DNA of 64,000 nt, taken from contig NZ_JAGPYK010000010.1 of the NCBI RefSeq assembly GCF_018070045.1, forward strand, positions 141,238 to 205,237, in the 5' to 3' direction. The notes under the pieces are model-generated. The model was not told where the DNA came from, ran no database searches, and saw only the letters and a list, made by a program, of their open reading frames with translations. Origin of the DNA: Micromonospora sp. U21. Lineage in GTDB: Bacteria > Actinomycetota > Actinomycetes > Mycobacteriales > Micromonosporaceae. The translations under genes and the position numbers were made by a program. Below, piece by piece: positions 32,881-41,585 of the stretch (position 1 is its first letter; each line of letters starts with the position of its first letter).

Positions 32881-33720
32881 TCACACCACCCGACCGCTCG
32901 CCACCAGCAGGACCACGTCGATGAGAGCCACCAGCATCACCGCCCGGAAGGCGGCCACCGGCCGGCGGCCGGCCCGGACCGCCGAGCGCCCGGCGTACCA
33001 GCTCAGCGCCGGCACCACGGCGGCCGCGCCGACCGCCGTCAACCCGATCGCCGACGGTGGCCCGGGCGGCCCGAGGACCAGGGCAGCGGTCGCCGCGAGG
33101 AGTAGCCCGGCCGCGGCGGCCCGGCTGCCGGCGGCACCCAACCGGTGCGGCAGGCCCCGCACCCCGGTGCGGGCGTCGTCGGCCAGGTCAGGCAGGACGT
33201 TGGCGAAATGCGCACCGGCACCCAGGCAGGCGGCCGCCGCCAGCAGCCAGGCCGGCGGAGTCGGCTCGCCGGGCAGTCCCAGCACCACGAAGGCGGGTAG
33301 CGCACCGAAGGAGACCGCGTACGGCAGCACCGAGAACGCGGTGGCCTTGAGCGGCCAGTCGTAGAGCAGTGCGGAGACCAGGGCGACGGTGAGCCAGAAC
33401 GCCGCCGTGGGGTTCGTGGTCAGCGCCAGCAGCGGGCAGGCCACCGCGGCCGCCGCCGCAGCCCCGGCCGTGGTGCGGCGGCCGACCGCGCCGGCAGCGA
33501 CCGGCTTGTCGGTACGCCCCACCGTGGCGTCCCGCTCGGCGTCCAGCGCGTCGTTGGTCCAGCCCACGGCGAGCTGGCTGGCCAGCACTGCGAGCACCAC
33601 CGACACGACTCCGGCCGGCCGGTGCCCCACTCCCCAGGCCAGCAGACCAGCCACTGTGGTCACCGCCGCGGCCGGTTCCGGATGGCTCGCCCTGACCAGC
33701 CCTAACACCCTCGACGACAT
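32881..33720 (-). CDS. UbiA-family prenyltransferase
   Basis: The 279-residue integral membrane protein has about eight helices and the two Asp-rich motifs that bind prenyl diphosphate through magnesium: NDALDAERD near residue 56 and LPDLADDARTG near 177. It would attach an isoprenoid chain to an aromatic acceptor. It is divergent from a methyltransferase, an acyl-CoA-dehydrogenase-like gene and a type III PKS, which suggests a phenolic lipid acceptor. The ATG at 33720 begins MSSRVLGLVRASHPEP, the normal family start; a longer upstream frame is shadow sequence. Confidence 0.88.
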   Translation of the reverse strand: MSSRVLGLVRASHPEPAAAVTTVAGLLAWGVGHRPAGVVSVVLAVLASQLAVGWTNDALDAERDATVGRTDKPVAAGAVGRRTTAGAAAAAAVACPLLALTTNPTAAFWLTVALVSALLYDWPLKATAFSVLPYAVSFGALPAFVVLGLPGEPTPPAWLLAAAACLGAGAHFANVLPDLADDARTGVRGLPHRLGAAGSRAAAAGLLLAATAALVLGPPGPPSAIGLTAVGAAAVVPALSWYAGRSAVRAGRRPVAAFRAVMLVALIDVVLLVASGRVV

Positions 33721-33766
33721 AAGGGAAGTCTGGTCGTTACCGAGCAGTCGTGCCACGCTCGGAGCC

Positions 33767-34543
33767 ATGCGAGACGTGGCTGCGGCCGCGGCGTCCACCG
33801 GCCCCCGGGTGCTGCCGCGCAACGATCCGCGCCAGTACGACGATCTGGCCGGTGAGTGGTGGCGGCCGGATGGCGCGTTCGCGATGCTGCACTGGCTGGC
33901 CGAGGCCCGTGCGGCGCTGGTGCCACCGGCTTCCCGCCCCGACGCGCTCCTGGTCGACCTGGGCTGCGGCGCCGGGCTGCTCGCGCCGCACCTGGCCGGT
34001 AAGGGATACCGGCACGTCGGGGTCGACCTGACCCGTTCGGCGCTGGTCCAGGCCGCCGGGCACGGAGTCCGCGTGATCCAGGCCGATGTCACCGCGGTCC
34101 CACTCGCGGATGGCTGCGCCGACGTGGTCTCCGCCGGCGAGTTGCTCGAACACGTGCCGGCCTGGCCGCGCGCGGTGGCGGAGGCTTGCCGGCTGCTGCG
34201 CCCGGGCGGTCTGCTGGTGCTGGACACCCTGAACGACACCGCGCTGGCCCGGCTGGTCGCGGTGCGGATCGCCGAGCGACTGCCGACCGTGCCGCGCGGC
34301 ATCCACGATCCACGGTTGTTCGTGGACGCCCGGGCGCTGGTGGCCGAGTGTGCCCGGCACGGCGTCGAGTTGCGGCTGCGTGGCATCCGGCCGCAGGTCG
34401 GCGGCCTGGTCACCTGGCTGCTGCGGCGGGCCCGCGCGGCCCGGACGCCCGGTGCGGCGTCGCCGACCGGCCGTGCTCCACGGATCGTGCCGACCCGGTC
34501 GACCGCCGTGTTGTACCAGGGCCGGGGTGTCCGCAACGGATAG
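33767..34543 (+). CDS. SAM-dependent O-methyltransferase, UbiG-like
   Basis: The 258-residue protein has the SAM-binding motif LLVDLGCGAGLLAPHLAGKGYRHVGVD near residues 61-87, then ADVVSAGELLEHVPAWPRAVAEACRLLRPGGLLVLDT, which matches UbiG-type O-methyltransferases. NDPRQYDDLAGEWWRPDGAFAMLHWL at the start is also typical of that group. It is the first gene of a three-gene run (methyltransferase, flavoprotein, type III PKS) and lies 46 bp from the divergent prenyltransferase start, so I expect it to methylate the PKS product. The ATG at 33767 has GGAG upstream. Confidence 0.88.
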   Translation: MRDVAAAAASTGPRVLPRNDPRQYDDLAGEWWRPDGAFAMLHWLAEARAALVPPASRPDALLVDLGCGAGLLAPHLAGKGYRHVGVDLTRSALVQAAGHGVRVIQADVTAVPLADGCADVVSAGELLEHVPAWPRAVAEACRLLRPGGLLVLDTLNDTALARLVAVRIAERLPTVPRGIHDPRLFVDARALVAECARHGVELRLRGIRPQVGGLVTWLLRRARAARTPGAASPTGRAPRIVPTRSTAVLYQGRGVRNG

Positions 34544-34585
34544 TCGGGCCGTGGCGGGGGTAAGGGACGCCGAGAAGGGGGCGAT

Positions 34586-35755
34586 ATGACGGTGCACGCG
34601 CTGGAGGCGGCCCGCAGGTTGGCGCCGCGGTTCGCCGCGCGGGCGGCGGAGCACGACCGGGACGGCTCCTTTCCGGTCGAGGACTTCCGTGACCTGCGGG
34701 AGGCCGGCCTGTTCGGGTTGATGGTTCCCCGGTCGTTGGGCGGCCTGGGCGCCAGCTTCGCCGAGTACGCCGCAGTGGCGACCGAACTTGCCCGAGGCAA
34801 CGGCGCGACCGCCCTGGTGTTCAACATGCACGCCTCGGTGACCGGCGCGTTGGGCGCGGTGACCGAGGAGTTGGCCGAGGCGCTGGGTGTGCCGGCCGAG
34901 GCGCTGGCCGCTCGGGACCGGCTGCTCACCGCCGCCGCGCAGGGCTCCTGGTACGCGGTGGCGATGAGCGAGCGCGGTGCCGGTGCCCGGCTCTCCCAGC
35001 TGAGCACGGTCTACGAGGCGACCGACGCGGGCTGGCACCTCAAGGGGAGCAAGACCTTCTGCTCCGGCGCCGGGCATGCCGACGGCTACCTGGTGGCCGC
35101 GCGCAGCACCGCGGACCAGTCGGTGGTCTCCCAGTTCCTGGTGCCGGCCGGCCCGGAGGGCCTGACCGTCGAGCCGACCTGGGACGCGCTCGGCATGCGC
35201 GCCACCTCCTCGCACGACCTGCACCTGGACGTCACGGTGCCGGCCGACCGGCTGCTCGGCGGAGTGGAGGGGCTTGCCCTGGTGGTCGCCCAGCTGATGC
35301 CGCACTGGTTGGTTGCCAGCTACGCGGCGGTCTACGTGGGGGTGGCCCGGGCGGCGATCGACGCGGCGGCCGAGCACCTCAATGCCCGCAACCTGGCCGG
35401 CCTGCCGGCGGTGCGCGCCCGGCTGGGGCGGGCGGACGCGGCGACGGCCGCGGCTCAGCTGGTGGTGGCGGAGGCGGCCCGCCGGGTGGACGAGGCGCCG
35501 GGTGACGCGGAGACCAACCGCTGGGTGTGGCGGGCGAAACTGCTCGCCGGCACCACGGCCGCCGATGTGGCGGCGTCGATGCTGGAGGCGGCGGGCACCT
35601 CGGCGACGCGGCGCGGCCATCCGTTGGAACGGCTCTACCGGGACGCCCGCTGCGGCTCGCTGCACCCGGCCACGTCGGACGTCTGCGCCGACTGGCTCGG
35701 CATCTCCGCGCTGGGCGGTGACCCGGACCGTGACGGATCGGCCCCGCGTTGGTGA
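34586..35755 (+). CDS. Acyl-CoA dehydrogenase-fold flavoprotein, probable phenolic hydroxylase of the PKS cluster
   Basis: The 389-residue protein has the acyl-CoA dehydrogenase architecture: helical N-domain (FRDLREAGLFGLMVPRSLGGLGASFAEYAAVATELARGNG), FAD-contacting WYAVAMSERGAGARLSQLSTVYE, and a C-terminal helical domain. The usual catalytic glutamate cannot be assigned from sequence alone. Some members of this fold are flavin-dependent monooxygenases. In the Actinoplanes agq cluster, as I recall it, a flavoprotein hydroxylates the resorcinol before prenylation, and this gene may fill that place. GAAGGGGGCG precedes the ATG. Confidence 0.72.
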   Translation: MTVHALEAARRLAPRFAARAAEHDRDGSFPVEDFRDLREAGLFGLMVPRSLGGLGASFAEYAAVATELARGNGATALVFNMHASVTGALGAVTEELAEALGVPAEALAARDRLLTAAAQGSWYAVAMSERGAGARLSQLSTVYEATDAGWHLKGSKTFCSGAGHADGYLVAARSTADQSVVSQFLVPAGPEGLTVEPTWDALGMRATSSHDLHLDVTVPADRLLGGVEGLALVVAQLMPHWLVASYAAVYVGVARAAIDAAAEHLNARNLAGLPAVRARLGRADAATAAAQLVVAEAARRVDEAPGDAETNRWVWRAKLLAGTTAADVAASMLEAAGTSATRRGHPLERLYRDARCGSLHPATSDVCADWLGISALGGDPDRDGSAPRW

Positions 35756-35849
35756 GCCGATGTGGCTGGACCAGCGCGGGGGATCGGCCGGCCGAGGTGG
35801 CCGGGGGGAGGAACCGGGGGAGCGCAGCGTCGGACGAGAGGTGGGGATC

Positions 35850-36899
35850 GTGGCCGTACCAGTGATCGCGGGGCTCGGGGCGGCACAGCCGCCGTCCGCT
35901 TCGCAGGACGAGTTGTGGGAGGGCTTCTTCTCCCGGCACTTCTCCGGCACCACCCGGTCGTTGGCCCAGCGGATCTTCGCGAACTCGGGGGTGACGCGGC
36001 GGCAGGCCGCGGTCAATCCCCTGCTGGAGGACGTCTCGGACTGGCCGACCGAACGCCGGATGCGCCGCTACCAGGTGGAGGCGCTGCCGCTGGGCAAGGA
36101 GGCGGTCGGCCGGGCGCTGACCGCGGCCGGGCTCGGCGCCGGCGACGTGGGGCTGTTCATCGTCTGCTCCTGCACCGGGTACGCGACCCCGGGGCTCGAC
36201 ATCCTGCTCGCCCGGGATCTCGGCATGGCTCCGGACACCCAGCGGATGTTCGTCGGCCACATGGGCTGTTACGCGGCGCTGCCGGGGCTGGGCGCGGCGA
36301 GCGACTTCGTCACCGCGCGGGGTCGCCCGGCGCTGCTGCTGTGTGCGGAGCTGACCAGCCTGCACATCCAGCCGTCCAGCGCCCGGGTGGACACCCAGCA
36401 GATCGTCTCGCACGCGCTCTTCTCGGACGCCGCGGTCGCCGCCGTGGTGATGCCGGGTGGCCCGGGGTACGTCATGCGTGAGGTCACCTCGATCACCGAC
36501 ACCTCCACCGCCGACCACATGACCTGGGACGTCACCGACGCCGGCTTCCGGATGGGGTTGTCGCCGAAGGTGCCGCAGGTCCTCTCCAGGCACGTCCGTG
36601 GGCTGGTCGACGACCTGCTGGCCCGGCACGGCACCACCGTGTCCGAGGTGGACGGCTGGGCGGTGCACCCGGGCGGGCCGCGAATCCTCAACGTGGTCGA
36701 GCGGGAGTTGGCCCTCCCACCGCAGGCGCTCGCGGCGTCCCGGGCGACGCTCGACGAGCACGGCAACTGCTCCTCGCCGACGGTGCTGCTGATCCTGGAT
36801 CGGCTGAACCGCGCGGCGGCGGCGCCCCGGCGGATCGTCATGCTGGCGTTCGGTCCCGGCCTCACCCTGTACGCCGCGCTGCTCGATCGACAGGGCTGA
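35850..36899 (+). CDS. Type III polyketide synthase (alkylresorcinol synthase-like)
   Basis: The 349-residue homodimeric enzyme condenses an acyl-CoA starter with malonyl-CoA. The catalytic triad is visible: Cys140 in GHMGCYAALPG, His273 in WAVHPGG and Asn306 in GNCSSP. C-terminal FGPGLTLYAALL is the family end. It shows the bacterial alkylresorcinol or alkylpyrone synthase character rather than plant chalcone synthase. I prefer the GTG at 35850 (GAGGTGGGG upstream); an ATG at 35760 and a GTG at 35841 are in-frame alternatives. Genes for methylation, oxidation and prenylation stand next to it. No carrier protein is required. Confidence 0.92.
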   Translation: MAVPVIAGLGAAQPPSASQDELWEGFFSRHFSGTTRSLAQRIFANSGVTRRQAAVNPLLEDVSDWPTERRMRRYQVEALPLGKEAVGRALTAAGLGAGDVGLFIVCSCTGYATPGLDILLARDLGMAPDTQRMFVGHMGCYAALPGLGAASDFVTARGRPALLLCAELTSLHIQPSSARVDTQQIVSHALFSDAAVAAVVMPGGPGYVMREVTSITDTSTADHMTWDVTDAGFRMGLSPKVPQVLSRHVRGLVDDLLARHGTTVSEVDGWAVHPGGPRILNVVERELALPPQALAASRATLDEHGNCSSPTVLLILDRLNRAAAAPRRIVMLAFGPGLTLYAALLDRQG

Positions 36900-36918
36900 T
36901 CGCCGGGGGTCCGGCCGG

Positions 36919-36931
36919 TACGCTCGCCGCA
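36919..36931 (+). promoter_or_regulatory. Leaderless -10 element TACGCT
   Basis: TACGCT (36919-36924) ends 6 nt before the ATG at 36931, without a ribosome site. Confidence 0.5.
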
Positions 36932-37569
36932 TGGATGCTGGGCCGGACGACCGGCTGCGGTCGGCGGCGCTGGTCGTGGTGGCCGTGGCCGCCCTGGCCG
37001 TCGGCCGCTGGTGGTGGCGGGCCGCCGACCCCGCTCCGACGGTCCAGCCGGCGCCGACCCCGACGGTCCGGCTCGACGAGATCGGGCCGAACGGCACGCC
37101 GTCCGGCGCGCCCGACGTGCGGCGCACGGTGCGGGTGGACACCAGAACGGGTGAGATCGTCCGCGAGGGAGAGAGCTCGACCGTGCAGATCGACCCGGAG
37201 ACGGGCATGAACACCGACGTCGACGGCCCTCCGGGGGAGTTCCTCTACCAGGGAGACCCGACGGACGGGCTGCCCCGGTTCAGCGAGACGATCTGGCAGG
37301 AGCGGGCGACGCTCACCCCGGGAAAGAGCGTGATCCGGCAGTCCACGGACGATGGGGGCCGTTATCTGCTGCAGTACCGGTGCACGCGGCCGGGTGCCAT
37401 GCTGCTGGTGGTCACCGGAGCCCGGCTCACCGGACCGTCCGGGATCGACTGTGACGGCACGGTCAGCACGGCCGAGGTGAACCCGATCGGTGGCCCGATC
37501 CGGGTGTCGCTGTCGACGGCGGGCGAGGAGCCGGTCGACGCCGAGGCGCAACTCGTCGCGCTGCCCTGA
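36931..37569 (+). CDS. Signal-anchored extracellular protein, unknown function
   Basis: The 212-residue protein has one N-terminal membrane helix (residues about 11-27, with WWWR at its end) and an extracellular region of about 180 residues, mainly polar and beta-rich. Features are a repeated phrase about VDTRTGEIVREGE and a later pair of cysteines (YRCTRPG and IDCDG). I do not recognise a family. The start is set by a TACGCT leaderless element. It stands apart from the PKS genes, with its own promoter. It ends 50 bp before the convergent next gene. Confidence 0.6.
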   Translation: MDAGPDDRLRSAALVVVAVAALAVGRWWWRAADPAPTVQPAPTPTVRLDEIGPNGTPSGAPDVRRTVRVDTRTGEIVREGESSTVQIDPETGMNTDVDGPPGEFLYQGDPTDGLPRFSETIWQERATLTPGKSVIRQSTDDGGRYLLQYRCTRPGAMLLVVTGARLTGPSGIDCDGTVSTAEVNPIGGPIRVSLSTAGEEPVDAEAQLVALP

Positions 37570-37619
37570 CCCGGGCCGTACATCGGTCCTGCCCTGGCCG
37601 GCCGGTCGGTCGGGCCGAG

Positions 37620-38300
37620 TCAGCGGGCGAGGGCCGTCAGGTCGCCCCGGTACGCGTCCACCGGCCCCAACTCGGGTAGCACCCGGGTCACCACGCCGGT
37701 GCGGTCGACCAGCAGCGCGGTCGCGGTGCCGGGGCGGGCCGGCTGACCCAGGAACGAGCGCAGCCCGCCGGCGGGGTCGGCCAGCGCCTGGACGTCCCGC
37801 CCGGCCGGTGGCTGGGCCGTCACCGTCCGCCCTCCGGCGACGGTGACCACGGCCACTCCGCCGGGCGCCGCCGCCGCGGCCTCGGCCACCCGGTCCGGGC
37901 ACGGGCAGCCGTCCACCAGGATGATCATGGCCGGGAGCAGGCCGCGCAGCGGTACCGGCGACTGGCCGGCGTCGACCAGGTCCAGTGCGGGCAGCGCCCG
38001 CCCGGCGAGGGTCGCGGGCGGCGCGTAGGGGGCCGGGGTCGGGCGGTCGGTGCCGCGGTTGGCGCGCGGCCAGGTGACGGCGAGCAGGCCGGCCAGCGTG
38101 GTGAGCACCGCCACCAGAAGGACCAGCAGCGGCAGGGCCAGGGCCCGGTGGCCGCCCGGTGGGCCGGCGGTCCGGCGCAGCTCACGGCGGATCTGGGCGG
38201 CCTCGGTGGCGAGTGCGGAAGCGTCGTCGGGGACGACCACACGACCCCACTCGGGCGGCAGGTCGGGCAGCCCGTGGCCCTCTGCGTCCGGCTTGCCCAT
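37620..38300 (-). CDS. Membrane-anchored thioredoxin-fold protein with CPC motif
   Basis: The 226-residue protein has a 50-residue cytosolic segment, one membrane helix (LALPLLVLLVAVLTTLAGLLAV, about 53-74), and an extracytoplasmic domain resembling the redoxin/TlpA fold: LPALDLVDAGQSPVPLRGLLPAMIILVDGCPCPD, then VAVVTVAG and TALLVDRTGVVTRVLPEL. The motif is CPC with no clear CxxC, so classic disulfide exchange is uncertain. It is near carD but divergent from it. The ATG at 38300 has AGGGGG upstream, which fixes the start. Confidence 0.65.
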   Translation of the reverse strand: MGKPDAEGHGLPDLPPEWGRVVVPDDASALATEAAQIRRELRRTAGPPGGHRALALPLLVLLVAVLTTLAGLLAVTWPRANRGTDRPTPAPYAPPATLAGRALPALDLVDAGQSPVPLRGLLPAMIILVDGCPCPDRVAEAAAAAPGGVAVVTVAGGRTVTAQPPAGRDVQALADPAGGLRSFLGQPARPGTATALLVDRTGVVTRVLPELGPVDAYRGDLTALAR

Positions 38301-38563
38301 CGGACCCCCTGGCAGCGTCTCGAGAGCGGAGTGCGTTGCTGCCTCCAGCGTCCCGCACGAGGGGCGCCTCCCGCTACACCTGGGCGCAGTCCCGCCCGGC
38401 GGGATACCATGAGGTGAGCGCATTGCCCTTGATCTCGACGTTCTGTTCACCCGTACCGGGAAGTCATCCGTGCGTTACGGAGCGTGTTCGAACCATCGGT
38501 TTGACCGCCTGTCAAGCTGAAGAAAGACCTCTCACAGGGCCCCTGAGCTGCGCCAACGGTCAG

Positions 38564-38618
38564 GACATCGGTGAGACATCGGTGCCTGACCGTGTTACCC
38601 TAGACACAGCGAAAGGGG
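38564..38618 (+). promoter_or_regulatory. carD promoter region
   Basis: TACCCT (38596-38601) is a likely -10 element, followed by GAAAGGGG (38611-38618) 10 nt before the carD ATG. Two direct copies of ACATCGGTG (38564 and 38575) lie upstream, spaced 11 bp apart (one helical turn), which suggests a protein-binding site. The rest of the 328-bp gap 38301-38628 shows no gene. Confidence 0.5.
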
Positions 38619-38628
38619 TTTCGAACCT

Positions 38629-39114
38629 ATGGTTTTCAGTGTCGGCGAGACCGTTGTTTACCCCCACCACGGGGCCGCACTCATCGAGGCAATCGAGACT
38701 CGGGTCATCAAGGGCGAGCCCAAGCAGTACCTCGTCCTGAGGGTCGCGCAGGGTGACCTGACGGTCCGGGTGCCGGCCGAGAACGCCGAGATCGTGGGCG
38801 TGCGTGAGGTGGTCGGCGAAGAGGGCCTCGGCAAGGTCTTCGACGTTCTTCGGGCTCCGCACACCGAGGAGCCGACCAACTGGTCGCGGCGTTACAAGGC
38901 CAACCTGGAAAAGCTGGCCTCCGGCAACCCGCTGAAGGTCGCCGAGGTCGTGCGTGACCTGTGGCGTCGGGAGCGGGAGCGGGGCCTTTCCGCGGGCGAG
39001 AAGCGGATGCTCGCCAAGGCCCGCGACATTCTCGTCGGCGAGGTCGCGCTGGCGGAGAAGAGCACCAAGGATGAGGCGGAGACGCTGCTCGACAAGGTGC
39101 TCACCGAGGCCTAG
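38629..39114 (+). CDS. carD: CarD-type RNA polymerase-binding transcription factor
   Basis: CarD binds the RNA polymerase beta subunit and stabilises the open complex, especially at rRNA promoters. The 161-residue protein has the N-terminal Tudor-like RNA-polymerase-interaction domain ([23 protein letters not shown], then [22 protein letters not shown]) and the helical C-terminal DNA-binding domain with the wedge tryptophan in [17 protein letters not shown]. Length equals the mycobacterial protein. It is followed by ispD and ispF in the usual actinobacterial order; a separate promoter upstream fits its high expression. Confidence 0.97.
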   Translation: MVFSVGETVVYPHHGAALIEAIETRVIKGEPKQYLVLRVAQGDLTVRVPAENAEIVGVREVVGEEGLGKVFDVLRAPHTEEPTNWSRRYKANLEKLASGNPLKVAEVVRDLWRRERERGLSAGEKRMLAKARDILVGEVALAEKSTKDEAETLLDKVLTEA

Positions 39115-39170
39115 TCCGCACAGCATCGTCGTACCCACTTCGTAGCGAAGAAACCACCGAGGACCGCGAC

Positions 39171-39866
39171 GTGACCGCGCAGCTGAATCCGCGCGGTGAC
39201 GTCGCGGTCCTCGTGCCTGCGGCGGGTGCCGGCGTACGGCTCGGCCCCGGCCGACCCAAGGCGCTGCGGCTGCTCGCCGGAGAGCCGCTGCTGGTGCACG
39301 CCGTGCGCCGGTTGGCCGCCGCACCCTCGGTGCACACGATCGTGGTGGCCGCCCCGGCCGCCGAGGTGGCGGCCGTCCGCGAGCTGCTCGCCCCGGTCGC
39401 CCCGGTGACCGTGGTGCCCGGCGGCGCGGAGCGGCAGGCGTCGGTAGCCGCCGCGCTGGCCGCGGTGCCAGCCGGTCCGGCGATCATCCTGGTGCATGAC
39501 GCCGCCCGTGCGCTCACGCCGCCGGAGCTGGTGGAGTCCGTCGCGGCGGCGGTCCGCGACGGGCGGGACGCCGTCATCCCGGTGCTGCCGGTCGTCGACA
39601 CGATCAAGGAGGTCGGCGCCGACGAGGTGGTGCTCGGCACCGTGGACCGATCCGCCCTGCGCGCGGTGCAGACGCCGCAGGGCTTCCGCCGGTCCGTGCT
39701 CACCGCCGCGCACGCCGCAGCCGGCGACTCGCTCACCGACGATGCCGGGCTGGTCGAGAAGCAGGGCGTCACGGTGAGCTGCGTGCCCGGCTCGGAGTAC
39801 GCGCTGAAGATCACCCGCCCGTTCGACCTGGCGTTGGCGGAGCACCTGCTTGCCGGCGCCGGCTGA
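39171..39866 (+). CDS. ispD: 2-C-methyl-D-erythritol 4-phosphate cytidylyltransferase
   Basis: IspD joins CTP to methylerythritol phosphate in the MEP pathway to isoprenoids. The 231-residue protein shows the CTP-binding loop [19 protein letters not shown] near residues 14-32, [15 protein letters not shown], the VHDAARAL motif and the conserved [15 protein letters not shown] start at 39171; 56 bp separate it from carD, so a shared transcript is likely. The prenyl donors needed by the prenyltransferase at 32.9 kb ultimately come from this pathway. Confidence 0.96.
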   Translation: MTAQLNPRGDVAVLVPAAGAGVRLGPGRPKALRLLAGEPLLVHAVRRLAAAPSVHTIVVAAPAAEVAAVRELLAPVAPVTVVPGGAERQASVAAALAAVPAGPAIILVHDAARALTPPELVESVAAAVRDGRDAVIPVLPVVDTIKEVGADEVVLGTVDRSALRAVQTPQGFRRSVLTAAHAAAGDSLTDDAGLVEKQGVTVSCVPGSEYALKITRPFDLALAEHLLAGAG

Positions 39867-39870
39867 CGCG

Positions 39871-39883
39871 TACCCTCTTATCA
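39871..39883 (+). promoter_or_regulatory. Leaderless -10 element TACCCT before ispF
   Basis: TACCCT (39871-39876) lies 6 nt before the ATG at 39883. It argues for that ATG against a TTG at 39850. Confidence 0.5.
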
Positions 39884-40365
39884 TGATCGTTCCCCGGGTG
39901 GCCGTCGGCACCGACGTGCACGCGTTCGAGCCCGGTCGGCCCTGCTGGGTGGCCGGCCTGCTCTGGCCCGACCAGGACGGCCTCGCCGGGCACTCGGATG
40001 CGGACGTGGCCGCGCACGCCGCGTGCAACGCGCTGCTCTCCGCCGCCGGTCTCGGCGATCTCGGCTCCGCCTTCGGGGTGGGCCAGCCGGAGTGGGCCGG
40101 CGCGTCCGGGGTCGCCCTGCTGACCGAGACGGCCCGCCGGGTGCGGGCCGCCGGCCTGGAGATCGGCAACGTGTCCGTGCAGATCGTCGGCAACCGACCC
40201 AGGATCGGCCGGCGCCGTGCGGAGGCCCAGCAGGTTCTCTCCGCTGCCGTCGGTGCCCCGGTCACCGTCTCCGCCGCGACCACCGACGGGCTCGGCTTCA
40301 CCGGTCGTGAGGAAGGGCTGGCCGGCATCGCGGTGGCCCTGGTGTACGACGCGCCGGCCACCTAG
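39883..40365 (+). CDS. ispF: 2-C-methyl-D-erythritol 2,4-cyclodiphosphate synthase
   Basis: IspF cyclises the CDP-methylerythritol phosphate product to the 2,4-cyclodiphosphate. The 160-residue protein has the metal-binding GTDVHAF (residues about 9-15), the substrate motif [19 protein letters not shown], and [24 protein letters not shown] at the C-terminus. The ATG at 39883 starts 17 bp after the ispD stop and is supported by the TACCCT element. It gives the normal family length. Confidence 0.96.
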   Translation: MIVPRVAVGTDVHAFEPGRPCWVAGLLWPDQDGLAGHSDADVAAHAACNALLSAAGLGDLGSAFGVGQPEWAGASGVALLTETARRVRAAGLEIGNVSVQIVGNRPRIGRRRAEAQQVLSAAVGAPVTVSAATTDGLGFTGREEGLAGIAVALVYDAPAT

Positions 40366-40376
40366 GCTCGCCGCGA
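40363..40376 (+). promoter_or_regulatory. Leaderless -10 element TAGGCT
   Basis: TAGGCT (40363-40368), overlapping the ispF stop codon, ends 7 nt before the ATG at 40376. Confidence 0.55.
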
Positions 40377-41404
40377 TGTCCAGCGACCCCGCCTCCGACC
40401 GTTCCGCCGCCGACGGCTACCTCGAGCGTGCCCAGCTCCTCGCCGAACTCGGCCGCCACGACGAGGCGGCCGAGGAGCTGACCCATGGGCTCGCGCTGAA
40501 GCCCGATGACCTGGAAGCACTCACCATGCTGGCCCGGGTGCACCTGGCCGCCAGCCGGCCGGTCGATGCGCTCACCGCCGCCGACGCCGCCGTGGCCGCC
40601 GCACCGGAGGCACTCCCCCCGCTGGTCGCCCGGGGCATGGCGCTGGCCGACCTGGAGCGCTACCCCGAGTCGGCCGCCATGGCCGACCGCCTCCTCGCGC
40701 TCGGCCCGGCCGACGCGTACGCCCAGCGCAGCGCCGCGGCGCTCCTGGCCGATTCGCGCAACGGCCAGCCGGCGCTGAACGCGGCCTGGCGTGCGGTCGA
40801 GCTGGCCCCGGAGGAACCGCAGGCGCACCTGGTCCTCGGCCTGGTCGCGGCCCGGCTGGAGCTGTTCGACCTGGCCGAGCGGGCCTACCGCGAGGCGCTG
40901 CGACTCGACCCGCGCCTCGCCGACGCCCGGCACGACGTGGGCGTCATCCGGCTGGAGCAGCGCCGCTGGTCGGAGGCGTTGGAACACCTTGCCGAAGCGG
41001 CCACGATCAGCCCGAAACGGATGGACTCCGGGCGGACCATCGCCTACGGCCTGCACCGTCTGGTGCTCTACGGCGCCGGCTGGTCGCTGGTGGCCGCGGT
41101 GGTCGTGGCGTTCGCCGCCTCGGCGAACGACGGGTTCTCCCGCGTTCTGGCGGTGCTCGCCGCGCTCACCGGCGGGATCGTGGTCTGGCAGCTCGCGGCC
41201 CGGTTGCCGGGGCTGACCCGGACCGTCCTACCCGAGCTGCTGCACTCGGACCCGACCCTGGCCCTGGCGATCTACGCGGTGGCCGCCGCACCGCTGCTGC
41301 TCCTGGTGTACGCGGTGGTCGGCTCGCCGTGGCCGCTGGTGCTGGCCATCGCCGCCACCGCGGTCGCCGAATTCGCCATCTTCACCCGCACCGCCATCCG
41401 CTGA
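40376..41404 (+). CDS. TPR-repeat membrane protein
   Basis: The 342-residue protein starts with about six tetratricopeptide repeats (LAELGRHDEAAEELTHGLALKPDD; LARVHLAASRPVDALTAADAAVAAAP; VLGLVAARLELFDLAERAYREALRLDP; DVGVIRLEQRRWSEALEHLAEAATISP). Four membrane helices follow between about residues 225 and 340. TPR repeats mediate protein binding, so it may be a membrane scaffold. Its true start is ATG 40376, from the leaderless promoter and repeat phase. It follows ispF at 10 bp. I cannot assign a partner. Confidence 0.75.
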   Translation: MSSDPASDRSAADGYLERAQLLAELGRHDEAAEELTHGLALKPDDLEALTMLARVHLAASRPVDALTAADAAVAAAPEALPPLVARGMALADLERYPESAAMADRLLALGPADAYAQRSAAALLADSRNGQPALNAAWRAVELAPEEPQAHLVLGLVAARLELFDLAERAYREALRLDPRLADARHDVGVIRLEQRRWSEALEHLAEAATISPKRMDSGRTIAYGLHRLVLYGAGWSLVAAVVVAFAASANDGFSRVLAVLAALTGGIVVWQLAARLPGLTRTVLPELLHSDPTLALAIYAVAAAPLLLLVYAVVGSPWPLVLAIAATAVAEFAIFTRTAIR

Positions 41405-41415
41405 CCCCAGCGCGA

Positions 41416-41585
41416 CTAGAGCCTGTGCCAAAGCCCCTGGCCGGCCTGCGGCGGGCCCAGACGACGGCCGGCTGCCTTGGAGATTGGCCCGGATACAACA
41501 CCGGTATCCGGGCCAATCTCCGCCTTGCCGGACCGCCGTCTGAACTCCGCCTCGGCTCGACCGAGGACTTTGCCACAGGCCCTAG
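41416..41585. repeat. Structured dispersed repeat, copy 2
   Basis: Ends CTAGAGCCTGTGCCAAAG (41416-41433) and CTTTGCCACAGGCCCTAG (41568-41585) pair with two mismatches. A perfect 18-bp inner stem (41479-41496 with 41504-41521) carries the same AACACCG loop as copy 1. The TAG stop codon of hmgA (41582-41584, minus strand) lies within the right arm. Confidence 0.8.

Noticed and set aside
38480..38500. tRNA T-loop-like GTTCGAACC sequence upstream of carD
   Set aside because: No cloverleaf can be folded around it and no acceptor or anticodon arms are found. It is also self-complementary.
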